Source of the DNA: Pseudomonas sp. SG20056
Lineage (GTDB): Bacteria; Pseudomonadota; Gammaproteobacteria; Pseudomonadales; Pseudomonadaceae
Direction of reading: 5' to 3'
DNA length: 64,000 bases
NCBI RefSeq assembly: GCF_031764535.1
Contig: NZ_CP134499.1
Coordinates: 2,356,001-2,420,000, forward strand
The number at the start of each line of letters is the position of its first letter. Position 1 is the stretch's first letter. Positions 1 to 9,797 of this stretch are shown piece by piece. Under the pieces are notes generated by a model. It did not search any database. It was given only the letters and a program-made list of their open reading frames with translations, and was not told the origin of the DNA. A program made the position numbers and the translations under genes.

Positions 1-292
1 GCAGATTGAGCCCGGCCAGGTACAGCACGTAGTTGGCGGTCAACCCGGCTATCGCCAGCAGCAACAGCCAGGCGCCTTTCTTGCCCAATGGGCGGAATGC
101 CGGCAGACGCTTACTGGCCGCCAAGTAGGCGAACAGGATGGAGCCGGAAACCAGCAGGCGATACCAGGTCACCGTAACCGGGTCCATCACCTGTAGCACT
201 TCCTTGAGTTTGATCGGCAGCACGCCCCACAACACGGCTGTCAGCAGCGCGAGAAACAGACCATAGAGCCAGCGACCGGAAGAAATATGCAT
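1..292 (-). CDS. DMT-superfamily (EamA/RarD-like) exporter, N-terminal part only
   Basis: The reverse strand opens with ATG at 292-290 and stays open to the window edge, giving 97 residues of a gene whose 3' end lies outside. The protein starts MHISSGRWLYGL and shows alternating hydrophobic helices: about residues 8-26, 38-58 and 72-97. It includes a D-P-V-T-V-T-W-Y-R stretch between the first two helices, typical of RarD-type members of the drug/metabolite transporter superfamily, which are inner-membrane carriers with ten helices. The substrate cannot be told from this fragment. Being cut by the window edge, neither its length nor its operon partners can be judged. Confidence 0.72.
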   Translation of the reverse strand, partial: MHISSGRWLYGLFLALLTAVLWGVLPIKLKEVLQVMDPVTVTWYRLLVSGSILFAYLAASKRLPAFRPLGKKGAWLLLLAIAGLTANYVLYLAGLNL

Positions 293-581
293 AAACGCCT
301 CACAACCAGCACCGCAACCTTTGCCCGATGCAAGTTGGAGCGCTAATGCAGCATTTTAGGTCGTGCCTACAGACCGGCACAGCCACAGCCACGAGCGGCT
401 ATTAACAGCAACTGTACTGATAGCCGCACAACATCAAGCCGACATTTTGGCGTCAATAAATATAAAAAACGGGGAAAACATGCCGAATTTCGGCAAAAAC
501 GACCATTTATCGCTATTTAATGCAGCCAGAAAAACGCCGTTTAGACTGACTTCAGCAGCTCATTTTGCGGGAGGTTCATCT
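293..581. other. Intergenic region between the exporter gene and the DUF6316 gene
   Basis: This stretch separates two divergent genes, so it must hold both promoters. An AT-rich tract at about 460-480 (tataaaa around 469-475) is the most likely -10 area for the rightward gene, but I cannot pair it with a convincing -35. A short palindrome around 481-493 (gccgaatttcggc) is visible. An in-frame ATG at 363 would extend the downstream protein by 73 residues, but that extension looks non-coding. Confidence 0.4.
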
Positions 582-791
582 ATGTTCGGCCAACGCCATA
601 TCGACCATAACCCCGGCACCCACTACCGCAGCGAACGCGTTAGCGCGGTCAACGGCCAGTTTTTCTTCTCCACCCGCGAGGGCACCCTGGAAGGCCCCTA
701 CTTCAACCGAGCGGATGCCGAACGCGAGATCGCTTTTTATATCCGCCGGATGATCCAGGCCAACGAGATTATCGAGAGCCGCGCGTTTTAA
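582..791 (+). CDS. DUF6316 family small protein
   Basis: A 69-residue protein starting MFGQRHIDHN. I place the start at 582 because a GGGAGG ribosome binding site sits about eight bases upstream and because the residues encoded before it do not look like protein. It matches my recollection of the DUF6316 family: a short N-terminal H-Y-R-S-E-R motif, a V-N-G-Q-F-F-F-S-T-R-E-G-T strand pair, and a C-terminal amphipathic helix (A-D-A-E-R-E-I-A-F-Y). No signal peptide or membrane segment is seen, so it is probably cytoplasmic. The family has no established function. It converges on the thiolase gene and shares a strong terminator with it. Confidence 0.7.
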   Translation: MFGQRHIDHNPGTHYRSERVSAVNGQFFFSTREGTLEGPYFNRADAEREIAFYIRRMIQANEIIESRAF

Positions 792-803
792 AAAACCAAA
801 CAC

Positions 804-847
804 CAGCCAATAAAAAACCGCGAATAGTCGCGGTTTTTTATTGGCTG
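804..847. terminator. Bidirectional rho-independent terminator between DUF6316 and thiolase genes
   Basis: Two perfect 20-base inverted arms (804-823 and 828-847) flank a four-base loop, ATAG. The inner part is CCGCGA/TCGCGG, bordered by A6 on the left and T6 on the right, so the structure can end transcription from either side. It lies 13 bases after the DUF6316 stop and 20 bases beyond the thiolase stop. Confidence 0.93.
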
Positions 848-866
848 ACGCTTATGGCGCCGCTGA

Positions 867-2051
867 TCAGCGCACGGCTTCAAACAACCCGGTCGCGCCC
901 ATGCCGCCGCCCACACACATGGTGACGATGCCGTAACGCAGCTTGCGCCGCTGAAGCTCACGCACCAGATGGCCGACCTGACGCGAACCCGTCATGCCGA
1001 ACGGATGGCCAATGGAGATCGAGCCGCCGTTGACGTTGTACTTGGCGTTGTCGATTTCCAGACGGTCGCGGGCATACAGGCACTGCGAAGCAAACGCCTC
1101 GTTAAGCTCCCACAGGTCGATGTCGGCAATGCTCAGGCCCTTGGCCTTGAGCAGCTTGGGCACCGAGAACACCGGGCCAATGCCCATCTCGTCCGGCTCA
1201 CAACCGGCGGCAACAAAGCCACGGAAGAACGCCAGTGGCTTGAGACCCAGCTCGATGGCTTTTTCCAGGCTCATCACCAGGGTCATCGACGCGCCATCGG
1301 AGAGCTGAGAGGCGTTGCCAGCGGTGACCGAACCGTCGTCGGCAAACACCGGCTTGAGCGCGGCCAGGCTTTCCAGCGTAGTGTCGGCACGGTTGCAGTC
1401 GTCGTGAGCAACGATGCCGTCGACGATGCTCTTCTCGCCGGTGGCTTTGTCTTCAACCTGGTACTTGACGTGCATCGGTACGATTTCATCGTCGAATAGG
1501 CCTTCGGCCTGCGCCCGCGCCGTGCGTTGCTGGCTCTGCAGAGCGTAAGCGTCCTGGGCTTCGCGGCTGACGTTGTAACGGCGGGCGACGATCTCAGCGG
1601 TCTGGCCCATCGGGTAATAGATGCCCGGTACCTCTTTTTGCAGCAGCGGGTTGAACAGGTTCTGCGTGTTCATGCTTTTCAGGGTCATGGTGATCGACTC
1701 AACGCCGCCCGCCACGATTACATCGCTGCAGCCCGACGCCACCTGGTTGGCTGCAATCGCAATGGCCTGCAGGCCCGAGGAGCAGAAACGGTTGAGGGTC
1801 ATGCCCGCCACGTTGGTGCCAAGGCCAGACAGCACGGCCACGTTACGGCCAATGTTCATGCCCTGAGCGCCTTCATTGGAGCCAGCACCAACGATGCAGT
1901 CATCCACCAGCGCTGGGTCGATACCAGTGCGCGCCAACAATGCATTGACGCAATGAGCAGCCATGTCGTCTGGACGGGTCAGATTGAACTTGCCACGGAA
2001 GGACTTGGCCAAACCAGTCCGTACGCTGTCAACGATCGCCACTTCACGCAT
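867..2051 (-). CDS. Acetyl-CoA C-acyltransferase (thiolase family)
   Basis: A 394-residue thiolase that would cleave 3-ketoacyl-CoA with CoA to acetyl-CoA and a shortened acyl-CoA, or run the reverse condensation, in the cytoplasm. The nucleophilic cysteine is C90 in N-R-F-C-S-S-G; the second catalytic pair is H349 in G-H-P-F-G-M-T-G-S-R and C379 in C-V-G-G-G-M-G. Length is normal for the family. I chose the ATG at 2051 over the one at 2063 because the upstream ATGAGG reads as the Shine-Dalgarno sequence of the second. No FadB-like partner is adjacent, so it is not the fadBA operon copy; it resembles the stand-alone thiolase recalled as PA2940 in P. aeruginosa. Chain-length preference is unknown. 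Confidence 0.92.
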   Translation of the reverse strand: MREVAIVDSVRTGLAKSFRGKFNLTRPDDMAAHCVNALLARTGIDPALVDDCIVGAGSNEGAQGMNIGRNVAVLSGLGTNVAGMTLNRFCSSGLQAIAIAANQVASGCSDVIVAGGVESITMTLKSMNTQNLFNPLLQKEVPGIYYPMGQTAEIVARRYNVSREAQDAYALQSQQRTARAQAEGLFDDEIVPMHVKYQVEDKATGEKSIVDGIVAHDDCNRADTTLESLAALKPVFADDGSVTAGNASQLSDGASMTLVMSLEKAIELGLKPLAFFRGFVAAGCEPDEMGIGPVFSVPKLLKAKGLSIADIDLWELNEAFASQCLYARDRLEIDNAKYNVNGGSISIGHPFGMTGSRQVGHLVRELQRRKLRYGIVTMCVGGGMGATGLFEAVR

Positions 2052-2164
2052 GTCGCACCTCATTGTTATTCGGTTGAGTTGCCAACAAGAATAAAGCCGG
2101 ACAATCTCGCTCAGCGATGATCATTCATCAGCCGTATGCGCGACCATCCTCTTGCCCATGTGCC

Positions 2165-3652
2165 TTAGTCTTTGCTGAACGCCGCTTCGAGCGCTTCATT
2201 GATGGTGCGCAGCACCTTGATCCGGGCAAAGCGCTTGTCATTGGCTTCCACCAACGTCCATGGGGCGATTTCCGTGCTGGTGCGGTCGACCATATCGCCT
2301 ACCGCATCGCGGTACAGCGGCCATTTCTCACGGTTGCGCCAGTCTTCTTCGGTGATCTTGAAGCGTTTAAAGGGGATCTGTTCGCGGGCTTTGAAGCGCT
2401 CCAACTGGGTCTGCTGATCAATCGACAGCCAGAACTTCACCAGCACTACGCCGGCTTCGCTGAGCTGCTCCTCGAAATCATTGATCTCGCCATAGGCGCG
2501 TAGCCAGTCGCCGGTGCTACAGAAGCCCTCGACCCGTTCCACCAGCACCCGGCCATACCAGGAGCGATCAAATACGGTGAACTTACCGCGCGGTGGAATA
2601 TGCCGCCAGAAACGCCACAGATAGGGCTGCGCGCGCTCTTCTTCGGTCGGCGCGGCAACTGGAACGATGCGGTACTGGCGGGGATCAAGCGCACCAATCA
2701 CCCGGCGAATCGCGCCGCCCTTGCCGGCTGCATCATTACCTTCGAACACCGCAATCAGCGAATGGCGGCGCATGCGCTTGTCGCGCATCAGGCTGGACAA
2801 GCGCGCCTGCTCAACCACCAGTTGCTCGTTGTAGCTGTCCTTGTCCAGCGCCTGGGTCATGTCCAGGCTGTCGATCAGCCCACGTTCATCCAGGCTGGAT
2901 GTCAGCGGCGCGGCATGAGGATGAGGCACCGGGCGCGCCTTGGCCTTCAACGCGGCTTGCAAGCCATCGAGCAAGATGCGTCCGACCGTCAGGCTGCGGT
3001 AATACTCGTCAACCCCTTCGACCACATACCAGGGCGCGTAATCGCGACTGGTGCGGCGCAGCACGCGCTCGCCAACGCGTACAAATTTGTCGTAGGTTTT
3101 TGACTGTTGCCAGTCCAATGGACTGATACGCCAGCTGTGCAGCGGGTCATCCTGCAGCGCCTTGAGCCGCGCCTTCATCTGCTGTTTGGACAGGTGGAAC
3201 CAGAACTTGAAGATCAGCGTGCCCTCATCGCAGAGCATGCGCTCCAACCCAAGGGTGGTATCGATGGCCTGATCGAGCACAGCATTTTTGATCCGCCCGT
3301 GCACCCGTCCCTGCAGCATTTGGCTGTACCAGTTGCCGAAGAAAATGCCGATACGCCCCTTGGGCGGCAGTTGCCGCCAGTAACGCCAGGCCGGCGGGCG
3401 CGCAAGCTCTTCATCAGTCTGCTGATCGAAGGTACTGACCTGAATCAGTCGCGCATCCATCCACTCATTGAGCAGCTTGACCGTCTCGCCCTTACCCGCA
3501 CCTTCGATGCCGTTAATCAGAATAAGTACGGCAAAACGCCCTTGCTGCTGCAGCTCATACTGCGCTTCCAGCAGTGCTTCGCGCAGCGCGGGGGCCTCGG
3601 CCTCAAAGGTTTCTTTATCAATGCTGCGGCCGATCTCGGCGGATTCAAACAT
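2165..3652 (-). CDS. pap: Polyphosphate:AMP phosphotransferase (class II PPK2)
   Basis: A 495-residue cytoplasmic enzyme predicted to phosphorylate AMP to ADP with inorganic polyphosphate as donor. It contains two fused PPK2 domains. Each has a Walker A loop: G-I-E-G-A-G-K-G-E at 48-56 and G-N-D-A-A-G-K-G-G at about 304-312. The second domain keeps the Walker B-like F-D-R-S-W-Y-G-R, while the first has F-F-G-N-W-Y-S-Q, a degenerate version; this fits the known class II arrangement in which only the C-terminal domain is catalytic. The start at 3652 follows GGGAG by seven bases and gives the usual family length; an upstream ATG at 3727 would add 25 unlikely residues. It follows a small unknown gene by 75 bases. 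Confidence 0.93.
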   Translation of the reverse strand: MFESAEIGRSIDKETFEAEAPALREALLEAQYELQQQGRFAVLILINGIEGAGKGETVKLLNEWMDARLIQVSTFDQQTDEELARPPAWRYWRQLPPKGRIGIFFGNWYSQMLQGRVHGRIKNAVLDQAIDTTLGLERMLCDEGTLIFKFWFHLSKQQMKARLKALQDDPLHSWRISPLDWQQSKTYDKFVRVGERVLRRTSRDYAPWYVVEGVDEYYRSLTVGRILLDGLQAALKAKARPVPHPHAAPLTSSLDERGLIDSLDMTQALDKDSYNEQLVVEQARLSSLMRDKRMRRHSLIAVFEGNDAAGKGGAIRRVIGALDPRQYRIVPVAAPTEEERAQPYLWRFWRHIPPRGKFTVFDRSWYGRVLVERVEGFCSTGDWLRAYGEINDFEEQLSEAGVVLVKFWLSIDQQTQLERFKAREQIPFKRFKITEEDWRNREKWPLYRDAVGDMVDRTSTEIAPWTLVEANDKRFARIKVLRTINEALEAAFSKD

Positions 3653-3727
3653 AGCCCACTCCCTGACAATATCGTTTGAGCCTAGCGGATCGGCGGTGGC
3701 TTTGGCCAAAGCTATTGTGGGATTCAC

Positions 3728-4036
3728 TCAGCGCCGGGTAATCAGCCCCTGCTTGGCTACGCGCGTCAACTGCCGCACGGTTTCATCCAGCTGTGCGGCA
3801 GTTGGCGCCTGGATCACCGCCATATCGAAATGATTGCTGGCAAAACGCGCCAGGGATTCGCCGTCATGCACAAAGCTGATCAGAAAGGTCCGCGGTCCCG
3901 GCCAACGCTTAGGCCAGCCATCGAGATAGCGCAGCAGAGTCGGCTGGTGGCTACCGCCAAGGAGGATTTTCGGATTGTTCAGGGTTAGCCCGGACGTGAT
4001 CGGGGCCAAGCGAATAAGCGGTTGGGGACAGTGCAT
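3728..4036 (-). CDS. Conserved hypothetical protein, 102 residues
   Basis: A short protein starting MHCPQPLIRL, with a GGAG ribosome binding site eight bases before its ATG. It has no signal peptide or membrane helix. Visible features are a proline/tryptophan-rich centre (D-G-W-P-K-R-W-P-G-P-R) and a C-terminal half with alternating acidic and hydrophobic residues suggesting an alpha/beta fold. I do not recognise a family. It lies 75 bases upstream of pap in the same direction, so co-transcription with the polyphosphate enzyme is plausible, but nothing in the sequence shows a shared role. Confidence 0.65.
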   Translation of the reverse strand: MHCPQPLIRLAPITSGLTLNNPKILLGGSHQPTLLRYLDGWPKRWPGPRTFLISFVHDGESLARFASNHFDMAVIQAPTAAQLDETVRQLTRVAKQGLITRR

Positions 4037-5525
<1,489 letters not shown>

Positions 5526-5531
5526 CGGCTT

Positions 5532-5560
5532 CACCAGGGGCTGCCGTGCAGCCTCTGGTG
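5532..5560 (+). other. Intercistronic hairpin between lipA and lipB
   Basis: A 13-base stem (5532-5544 with 5548-5560, one G-U pair) around a three-base CGT loop begins six bases after the lipA stop. No T-tract follows, so a full terminator is unlikely. A stem in this position could protect the lipA message from 3' exonucleases or reduce read-through into the foldase gene; this is inference. Confidence 0.6.
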
Positions 5561-5606
5561 CTGTTGTCCGTTTCGCCGAACTAGCCTGTCCGCCTGAAGA
5601 GTGCCT

Positions 5607-6629
5607 GTGAAAAAATTTCTGCTGCTCTCCCCGCTTTTGTTCGCCGCCTGCCTGGCTCTCGCGCTGTACCTGCAACCCGTGGATATTCCCGCGCAGCTCA
5701 GCAGCGATGCACCACGGCCGACTCAACGCACTGATACGCCGCCGGCCACGCCCAACCAGACCGTCTCGCCAAACAAGGTAGAGCCACTAAAAACCCTGCC
5801 CGCTTCATTCGGCGGTACCACAGTGGATGGCGTCTTTCGACTGGACGCCAACGGCAACCTGCTGATCAGCGAAGACATTCGGCGCATCTTCGATTATTTC
5901 CTTGCCGCAGCCGGCGAAGAACCGCTGCGTACCAGCGTCGAACGGCTGCGCGCCTATATCGCCGCAGAACTGCCGGCCAATGCCCGCGAACAGGCCCTGA
6001 TCCTGCTCAACCAATACCTCGACTACAAACGCGAACTGGTGCTGCTCGAACGCGACCTGCCGCAGATGGCCAATCTAGATGCCCTGCGCCAGCGCGAAGC
6101 CGCCGTGCAGGCACTGCGCGCGCGGATTTTCGACCGTGAAACGCAGCAGGCATTCTTCGCCCGCGAAGAGGCCTACAACCAGTTCACCCTGCAACGTCTG
6201 GCGATTCTGCAGAACAGCCAGCTGGACGATGCCGGCAAAGCCGCCGCCGTTGACCAACTGCGCAACAGTCTGCCTGCCGAGATGCAGGACACCGTGCTGC
6301 CGCAACTGCAGAACGAGCTGCGCCAGCAAACCGCGCGACTGCAGGCGGCAGGCGCCAAACCGGAACAGATCCGCCAGCTGCGTCAGCAACTGGTCGGCGC
6401 CGAAGCCACCCAGCGCCTCGAAGTGCTCGATCAGCAGCGGCAAACCTGGAAAAAACGCATTGCCCAGTACAGCACTGAAAAAGCCGCCATCGAAAACAAC
6501 CCAGGCGTGAGCGCCAGCGACAAACGCGCCGCCATTGCCCAGCTGGCCGCAGAGAACTTCAATGAGCGCGAACAACTGCGCCTGGAAGCAGCTGAACAGC
6601 TGGCGACGCAGAACAAACCCCAGCCCTGA
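5607..6629 (+). CDS. lipB: Lipase-specific foldase (Lif)
   Basis: A 340-residue inner-membrane steric chaperone that folds LipA in the periplasm before type II secretion. Residues 4-20 form a single transmembrane anchor (K-K-F-L-L-L-S-P). A variable linker rich in proline and threonine follows (about 25-60), then the folding domain. The Lif signature is present as [13 protein letters not shown], and the rest is strongly helical, rich in Q, A, R and L, as in known foldases. I chose the GTG at 5607, since GAAGAG lies six bases before it; a GTG at 5601 is the alternative. It is encoded directly after its client lipA and ends at a strong terminator. Confidence 0.95.
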   Translation: MKKFLLLSPLLFAACLALALYLQPVDIPAQLSSDAPRPTQRTDTPPATPNQTVSPNKVEPLKTLPASFGGTTVDGVFRLDANGNLLISEDIRRIFDYFLAAAGEEPLRTSVERLRAYIAAELPANAREQALILLNQYLDYKRELVLLERDLPQMANLDALRQREAAVQALRARIFDRETQQAFFAREEAYNQFTLQRLAILQNSQLDDAGKAAAVDQLRNSLPAEMQDTVLPQLQNELRQQTARLQAAGAKPEQIRQLRQQLVGAEATQRLEVLDQQRQTWKKRIAQYSTEKAAIENNPGVSASDKRAAIAQLAAENFNEREQLRLEAAEQLATQNKPQP

Positions 6630-6632
6630 AAC

Positions 6633-6662
6633 GTAAAAAGCCCACCGATGTGGGCTTTTTAC
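6633..6662. terminator. Bidirectional terminator between lipB and the DoxX gene
   Basis: Perfect 13-base arms (6633-6645, 6650-6662) around CGAT, with GGGC/GCCC core and A5/T5 flanks. It starts four bases after lipB and lies 19 bases beyond the stop of the convergent DoxX gene, serving both. Confidence 0.92.
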
Positions 6663-6680
6663 TGGCTGCTGCCGTATCGA

Positions 6681-7115
6681 TTAACCAGCGATGCGCTTGT
6701 CCAGCGATAGCTTGCCAGCACCTTCAATCAGGATCGCTACGCTGATCGCCAAGAGTGCCAGGGCAAACTCATAACCGTTGTTACTCATAAAGAAGCCGTT
6801 AGCCAGGTGCACAGTGGCAATCGCCACCACCATGGTCACTGCCAGAGCCGCTGCAGCGGGGCGCGCCAGCAAACCGATAATCAAGGCAATGCCACCGAAG
6901 AACTCGGCGCTACCGGCCAGCAGAGCCAACAAGTAGCCCGGCGCCAGACCGATGCTTTCCATCCACTGGCCTACGCCTTCCAGGCCGTAACCGCCAAACC
7001 AGCCAAACAGCTTCTGCGCACCGTGAGCGGCAAAGGTGATGCCGGCGATGATGCGCAGCACGGTAAGGCCATAGCCAGCTTGAGTTGCAACAACAGATTT
7101 GATCAGAGCGTTCAT
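6681..7115 (-). CDS. DoxX family integral membrane protein
   Basis: A 144-residue inner-membrane protein with four hydrophobic segments (about residues 14-32, 48-68, 72-92 and 104-124). The motif A-A-H-G-A-Q-K-L-F-G-W-F-G-G near residue 30 and the A-E-F-F-G-G-I-A-L-I-I-G-L segment are the hallmarks of the DoxX/YphA family. Members have been linked to redox or thiol stress handling in some bacteria, but the biochemical role is unsettled. The start at 7115 follows AAGGA by nine bases; an upstream ATG at 7172 lies in AT-rich promoter-like DNA. It is a single-gene unit ending at the shared terminator. Confidence 0.88.
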   Translation of the reverse strand: MNALIKSVVATQAGYGLTVLRIIAGITFAAHGAQKLFGWFGGYGLEGVGQWMESIGLAPGYLLALLAGSAEFFGGIALIIGLLARPAAAALAVTMVVAIATVHLANGFFMSNNGYEFALALLAISVAILIEGAGKLSLDKRIAG

Positions 7116-7241
7116 GTGCAGCAGTCCTTGTAGTGGGGAGTTGATGGAATGAAGATTAAACCAATTAACCAATATTTAAAGCGCATAAAATCGCTTTAAA
7201 ATATCGAATAAATTAATAAGTCAACACTCTCAACCTGCGCG

Positions 7242-8627
7242 CTAGGGCTCCAGCAGATAGCGCTCGCGGTCATAAGCAAGGTAGTACTTATTCACGCTAT
7301 TCACATAGCTGACCACGCCCATACCCATCTGCTCCATCGCCACCCGTTCAACCTGAAAGAACCACTGGTTGGGGTTCAAGCCACGCCGACGCGCTTCTGC
7401 CCGCAAGCTCTGCACCCGCTGCGGGCCCATGTTGTAGCCGGCCAGGATAAAGGCCATGCGTTCACGCTCGTTGAGCTGCGGGCTGTTGAAGTAGTTGCGG
7501 CGAATCATCGCCAGGTACTTGGCGCCGGCTTGCACATTGTTATCCAGCACGCTGATATTGCTCACACCAACGCTGCGCGCCGCCGCCGGGGTGATCTGCA
7601 TCAGCCCGGTCGCGCCACCGGCCCCACGCGCAGCGGGGTTAAGGGTGGACTCCTTGAAGGCCACAGCAGCCAGTGCCAGCCAATCGAAATCATGCTGGGT
7701 CGCATAGCGTTGTAGCACCGGGCGGACTTTTTCCAGGCGCTGACGTTCGGTGCGACCCAGTGGGTAATGCACCTTGTACAGACGCCGATAGACGCGTTGG
7801 AACGCAGCATCCTGATCCGCCGGGTCACGATAGCCCTTGAGGAAGCGGTCGATGCTCGCGCCGAGCATGGGGGTGTCGCGACGCACATACCAGCGCATAT
7901 CACCGTCGCTGGCCAATTGCAGGTGACGGTCCAGGCGTAGCTTGGGCATCACCTTGGCCCAACGCTCGGCAATCGGCTGCTCGACCGCCGTGACGCTAAA
8001 GATGCCGGCCTGAACCATTTCCAGCACATCCTCGACCGCCAGGCTCGGGTCAACCCACTCGACGATGATCGGCGAACGCTTGCTGTCGATCAGCCGCTGA
8101 TTGAGCGCCCGCACCGCCTCGCCCGCCACACTGCCCGCAGGCAAGGCCAGGCTACGTCCGGAAAGTTGCTCGAGGTTCTGGTAACTGCGATTGCCTTGTT
8201 TGGCGACGATGATCAGCGGCACGTTATTGCGGATAGCCGCGCTGGCGCTGAGCTTGCTGCCGCGCGGCATATTGAGCAGTTCACCGGGAGCGACCAGGTC
8301 ACCCTCGCCGCGCTGCAAGGCGGCCAGCAGCTGATCCTTGGCACGCGGAATGATCTTCAGTTTGAGCGTGCGGCCATCGCGCGAGTTGCGATTGAGGTAT
8401 TGCTCGAAAGCGCGCATGCGCTGGTACTCGACGCCAATGCTCTGGCCTTTGACTTCCCCCGAACTGTTGCGGCTCTGGTTGACCAGCACGCGCAACTCAC
8501 CACTGCTGCGAATACTCGCCAGGTCGCGGGCGGCCTTTGGCTGTTCAACTTCCAGCGGGCCAGCCACGCGCGCCGCCGCTGTCAAGGACAGCAGCAATAG
8601 GCAGCAGGTGAGCAGCACTCGCAACAT
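7242..8627 (-). CDS. MltF-like membrane-bound lytic transglycosylase
   Basis: A 461-residue periplasmic murein lyase of the MltF type, predicted to cleave the MurNAc-GlcNAc bond with formation of 1,6-anhydroMurNAc. A signal peptide covers residues 1-19. Residues about 40-270 form a family 3 solute-binding domain (S-G-E-L-R-V-L-V-N). Residues about 300-450 form the SLT catalytic domain with Glu326 in F-K-E-S-T-L-N-P, followed by G-A-G-G-A-T-G-L-M-Q-I-T-P and A-G-Y-N-M-G-P. In E. coli MltF the binding domain senses muropeptides and controls the lyase. The start at 8627 follows GGAG and gives the signal peptide; an upstream ATG at 8759 adds residues with no protein character. It is probably the paralogue recalled as PA2865 in P. 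aeruginosa rather than the main mltF. Confidence 0.92.
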   Translation of the reverse strand: MLRVLLTCCLLLLSLTAAARVAGPLEVEQPKAARDLASIRSSGELRVLVNQSRNSSGEVKGQSIGVEYQRMRAFEQYLNRNSRDGRTLKLKIIPRAKDQLLAALQRGEGDLVAPGELLNMPRGSKLSASAAIRNNVPLIIVAKQGNRSYQNLEQLSGRSLALPAGSVAGEAVRALNQRLIDSKRSPIIVEWVDPSLAVEDVLEMVQAGIFSVTAVEQPIAERWAKVMPKLRLDRHLQLASDGDMRWYVRRDTPMLGASIDRFLKGYRDPADQDAAFQRVYRRLYKVHYPLGRTERQRLEKVRPVLQRYATQHDFDWLALAAVAFKESTLNPAARGAGGATGLMQITPAAARSVGVSNISVLDNNVQAGAKYLAMIRRNYFNSPQLNERERMAFILAGYNMGPQRVQSLRAEARRRGLNPNQWFFQVERVAMEQMGMGVVSYVNSVNKYYLAYDRERYLLEP

Positions 8628-8863
8628 CAAGGCTCCAGGGGCAGAATCAGCCGACAGGTCAACGCAGCAGCGCGTCTGAACTGGCTGCGCAGAAGGCAAC
8701 TGCCCCCTCGCGTGGGGCGCGGAGGTTCGCACAGCCTGCCTCCGGACGCCAGCCAACAATCATACGCAACATCATGTATAGGCTTTAAGTAGCTGTATTT
8801 ATTGACTTTTAATCTATTAAAAAAGCTCTGTTATGCTGCCCAATCAATTCAGCAGGTAGCACC

Positions 8864-9682
8864 ATGCAACTCATCGACATCGGCGTCAATCTGACTCACC
8901 CAAGCTTTACCGAACAACGCGAAGCACTCCTCGCTCGCGCTTACGCGGCGGGCATTGAGCAAATGCTGCTGACCGGCACCAGCCTGACGGAAAGCCAGCA
9001 CGCCCTGGAACTGTGCCGGCAATTGGATGACAGCGCAGAACATTTGTTCAGTACCGCCGGTATTCACCCCCACGATGCCAGCAGCTGGAACAGCGACAGC
9101 CATGCCCAGCTCAAGGCCTTGCTGGCCGATACCAGGGTGCGCGCGGTGGGCGAATGCGGGCTGGACTTCAATCGCGATTTTTCACCACGGCCACAACAGG
9201 AGCAGGTGCTAGAGCAGCAGCTGGCCCTGGCGGTAGAACTGCAACTGCCGGTGTTTCTACATGAACGCGATGCCGACGAGCGGCTGCTGGCCATCCTGCG
9301 GCATTTCCGCGACCAGTTGCCGGCGGCCGTGGTGCACTGCTTTACCGGGGAGAAGCGTACGTTATTCAACTACCTGGACATGGACCTGCACATCGGCATC
9401 ACCGGCTGGATCTGCGACGAGCGCCGCGGCAGCCATCTGCACCCACTGGTCAAGGAAATACCCCGTGGCCGCCTGATGCTGGAAAGTGATGCCCCCTTCC
9501 TGCTGCCGCGCAGCCTGCGGCCGAAACCGAAGAACGGCCGTAACGAGCCCGCCTTTCTGGTTGAAGTGTTGCGTGAAGTGGCGCTGCATCGTGGTGAAAC
9601 CGAGCAGGTGGTGGCGATCCATACCAGCGCAGCAGCGCAGGCTTTCTTCAGACTGCCCGCGCTCAAGGGTGTCGCCAGCTAA
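8864..9682 (+). CDS. tatD: TatD-type metal-dependent deoxyribonuclease
   Basis: A 272-residue cytoplasmic TIM-barrel hydrolase. TatD of E. coli is a magnesium-dependent 3'-5' exonuclease used in repair of oxidative DNA damage. The opening D-I-G-V-N-L matches E. coli TatD itself and lacks the H-x-H of the YcfH/YjjV branch. The other metal ligands are present: Glu97 in G-E-C-G-L-D-F-N, His133 in L-H-E-R-D-A, His158 in V-H-C-F-T-G and Asp209 in S-D-A-P-F-L. The length is typical. It is not in a tatABC operon here; it stands between the divergent MltF-like gene and a chemoreceptor gene 115 bases downstream. Confidence 0.93.
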   Translation: MQLIDIGVNLTHPSFTEQREALLARAYAAGIEQMLLTGTSLTESQHALELCRQLDDSAEHLFSTAGIHPHDASSWNSDSHAQLKALLADTRVRAVGECGLDFNRDFSPRPQQEQVLEQQLALAVELQLPVFLHERDADERLLAILRHFRDQLPAAVVHCFTGEKRTLFNYLDMDLHIGITGWICDERRGSHLHPLVKEIPRGRLMLESDAPFLLPRSLRPKPKNGRNEPAFLVEVLREVALHRGETEQVVAIHTSAAAQAFFRLPALKGVAS

Positions 9683-9797
9683 TCGTCCAGTAGCGCGGTG
9701 CCGGCTGGCTTGTTGATAAGGATCAATAGATCCACCGTGAGGCTGAGCGACACTACTGGCACTTTGCCAAGCCTTCACCTCACACAGAGACACCTGC

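Noticed and set aside
363..581. N-terminal extension of the DUF6316 protein to an ATG at 363
   Set aside because: The extension is unlike the family, and a good ribosome binding site sits just before 582.
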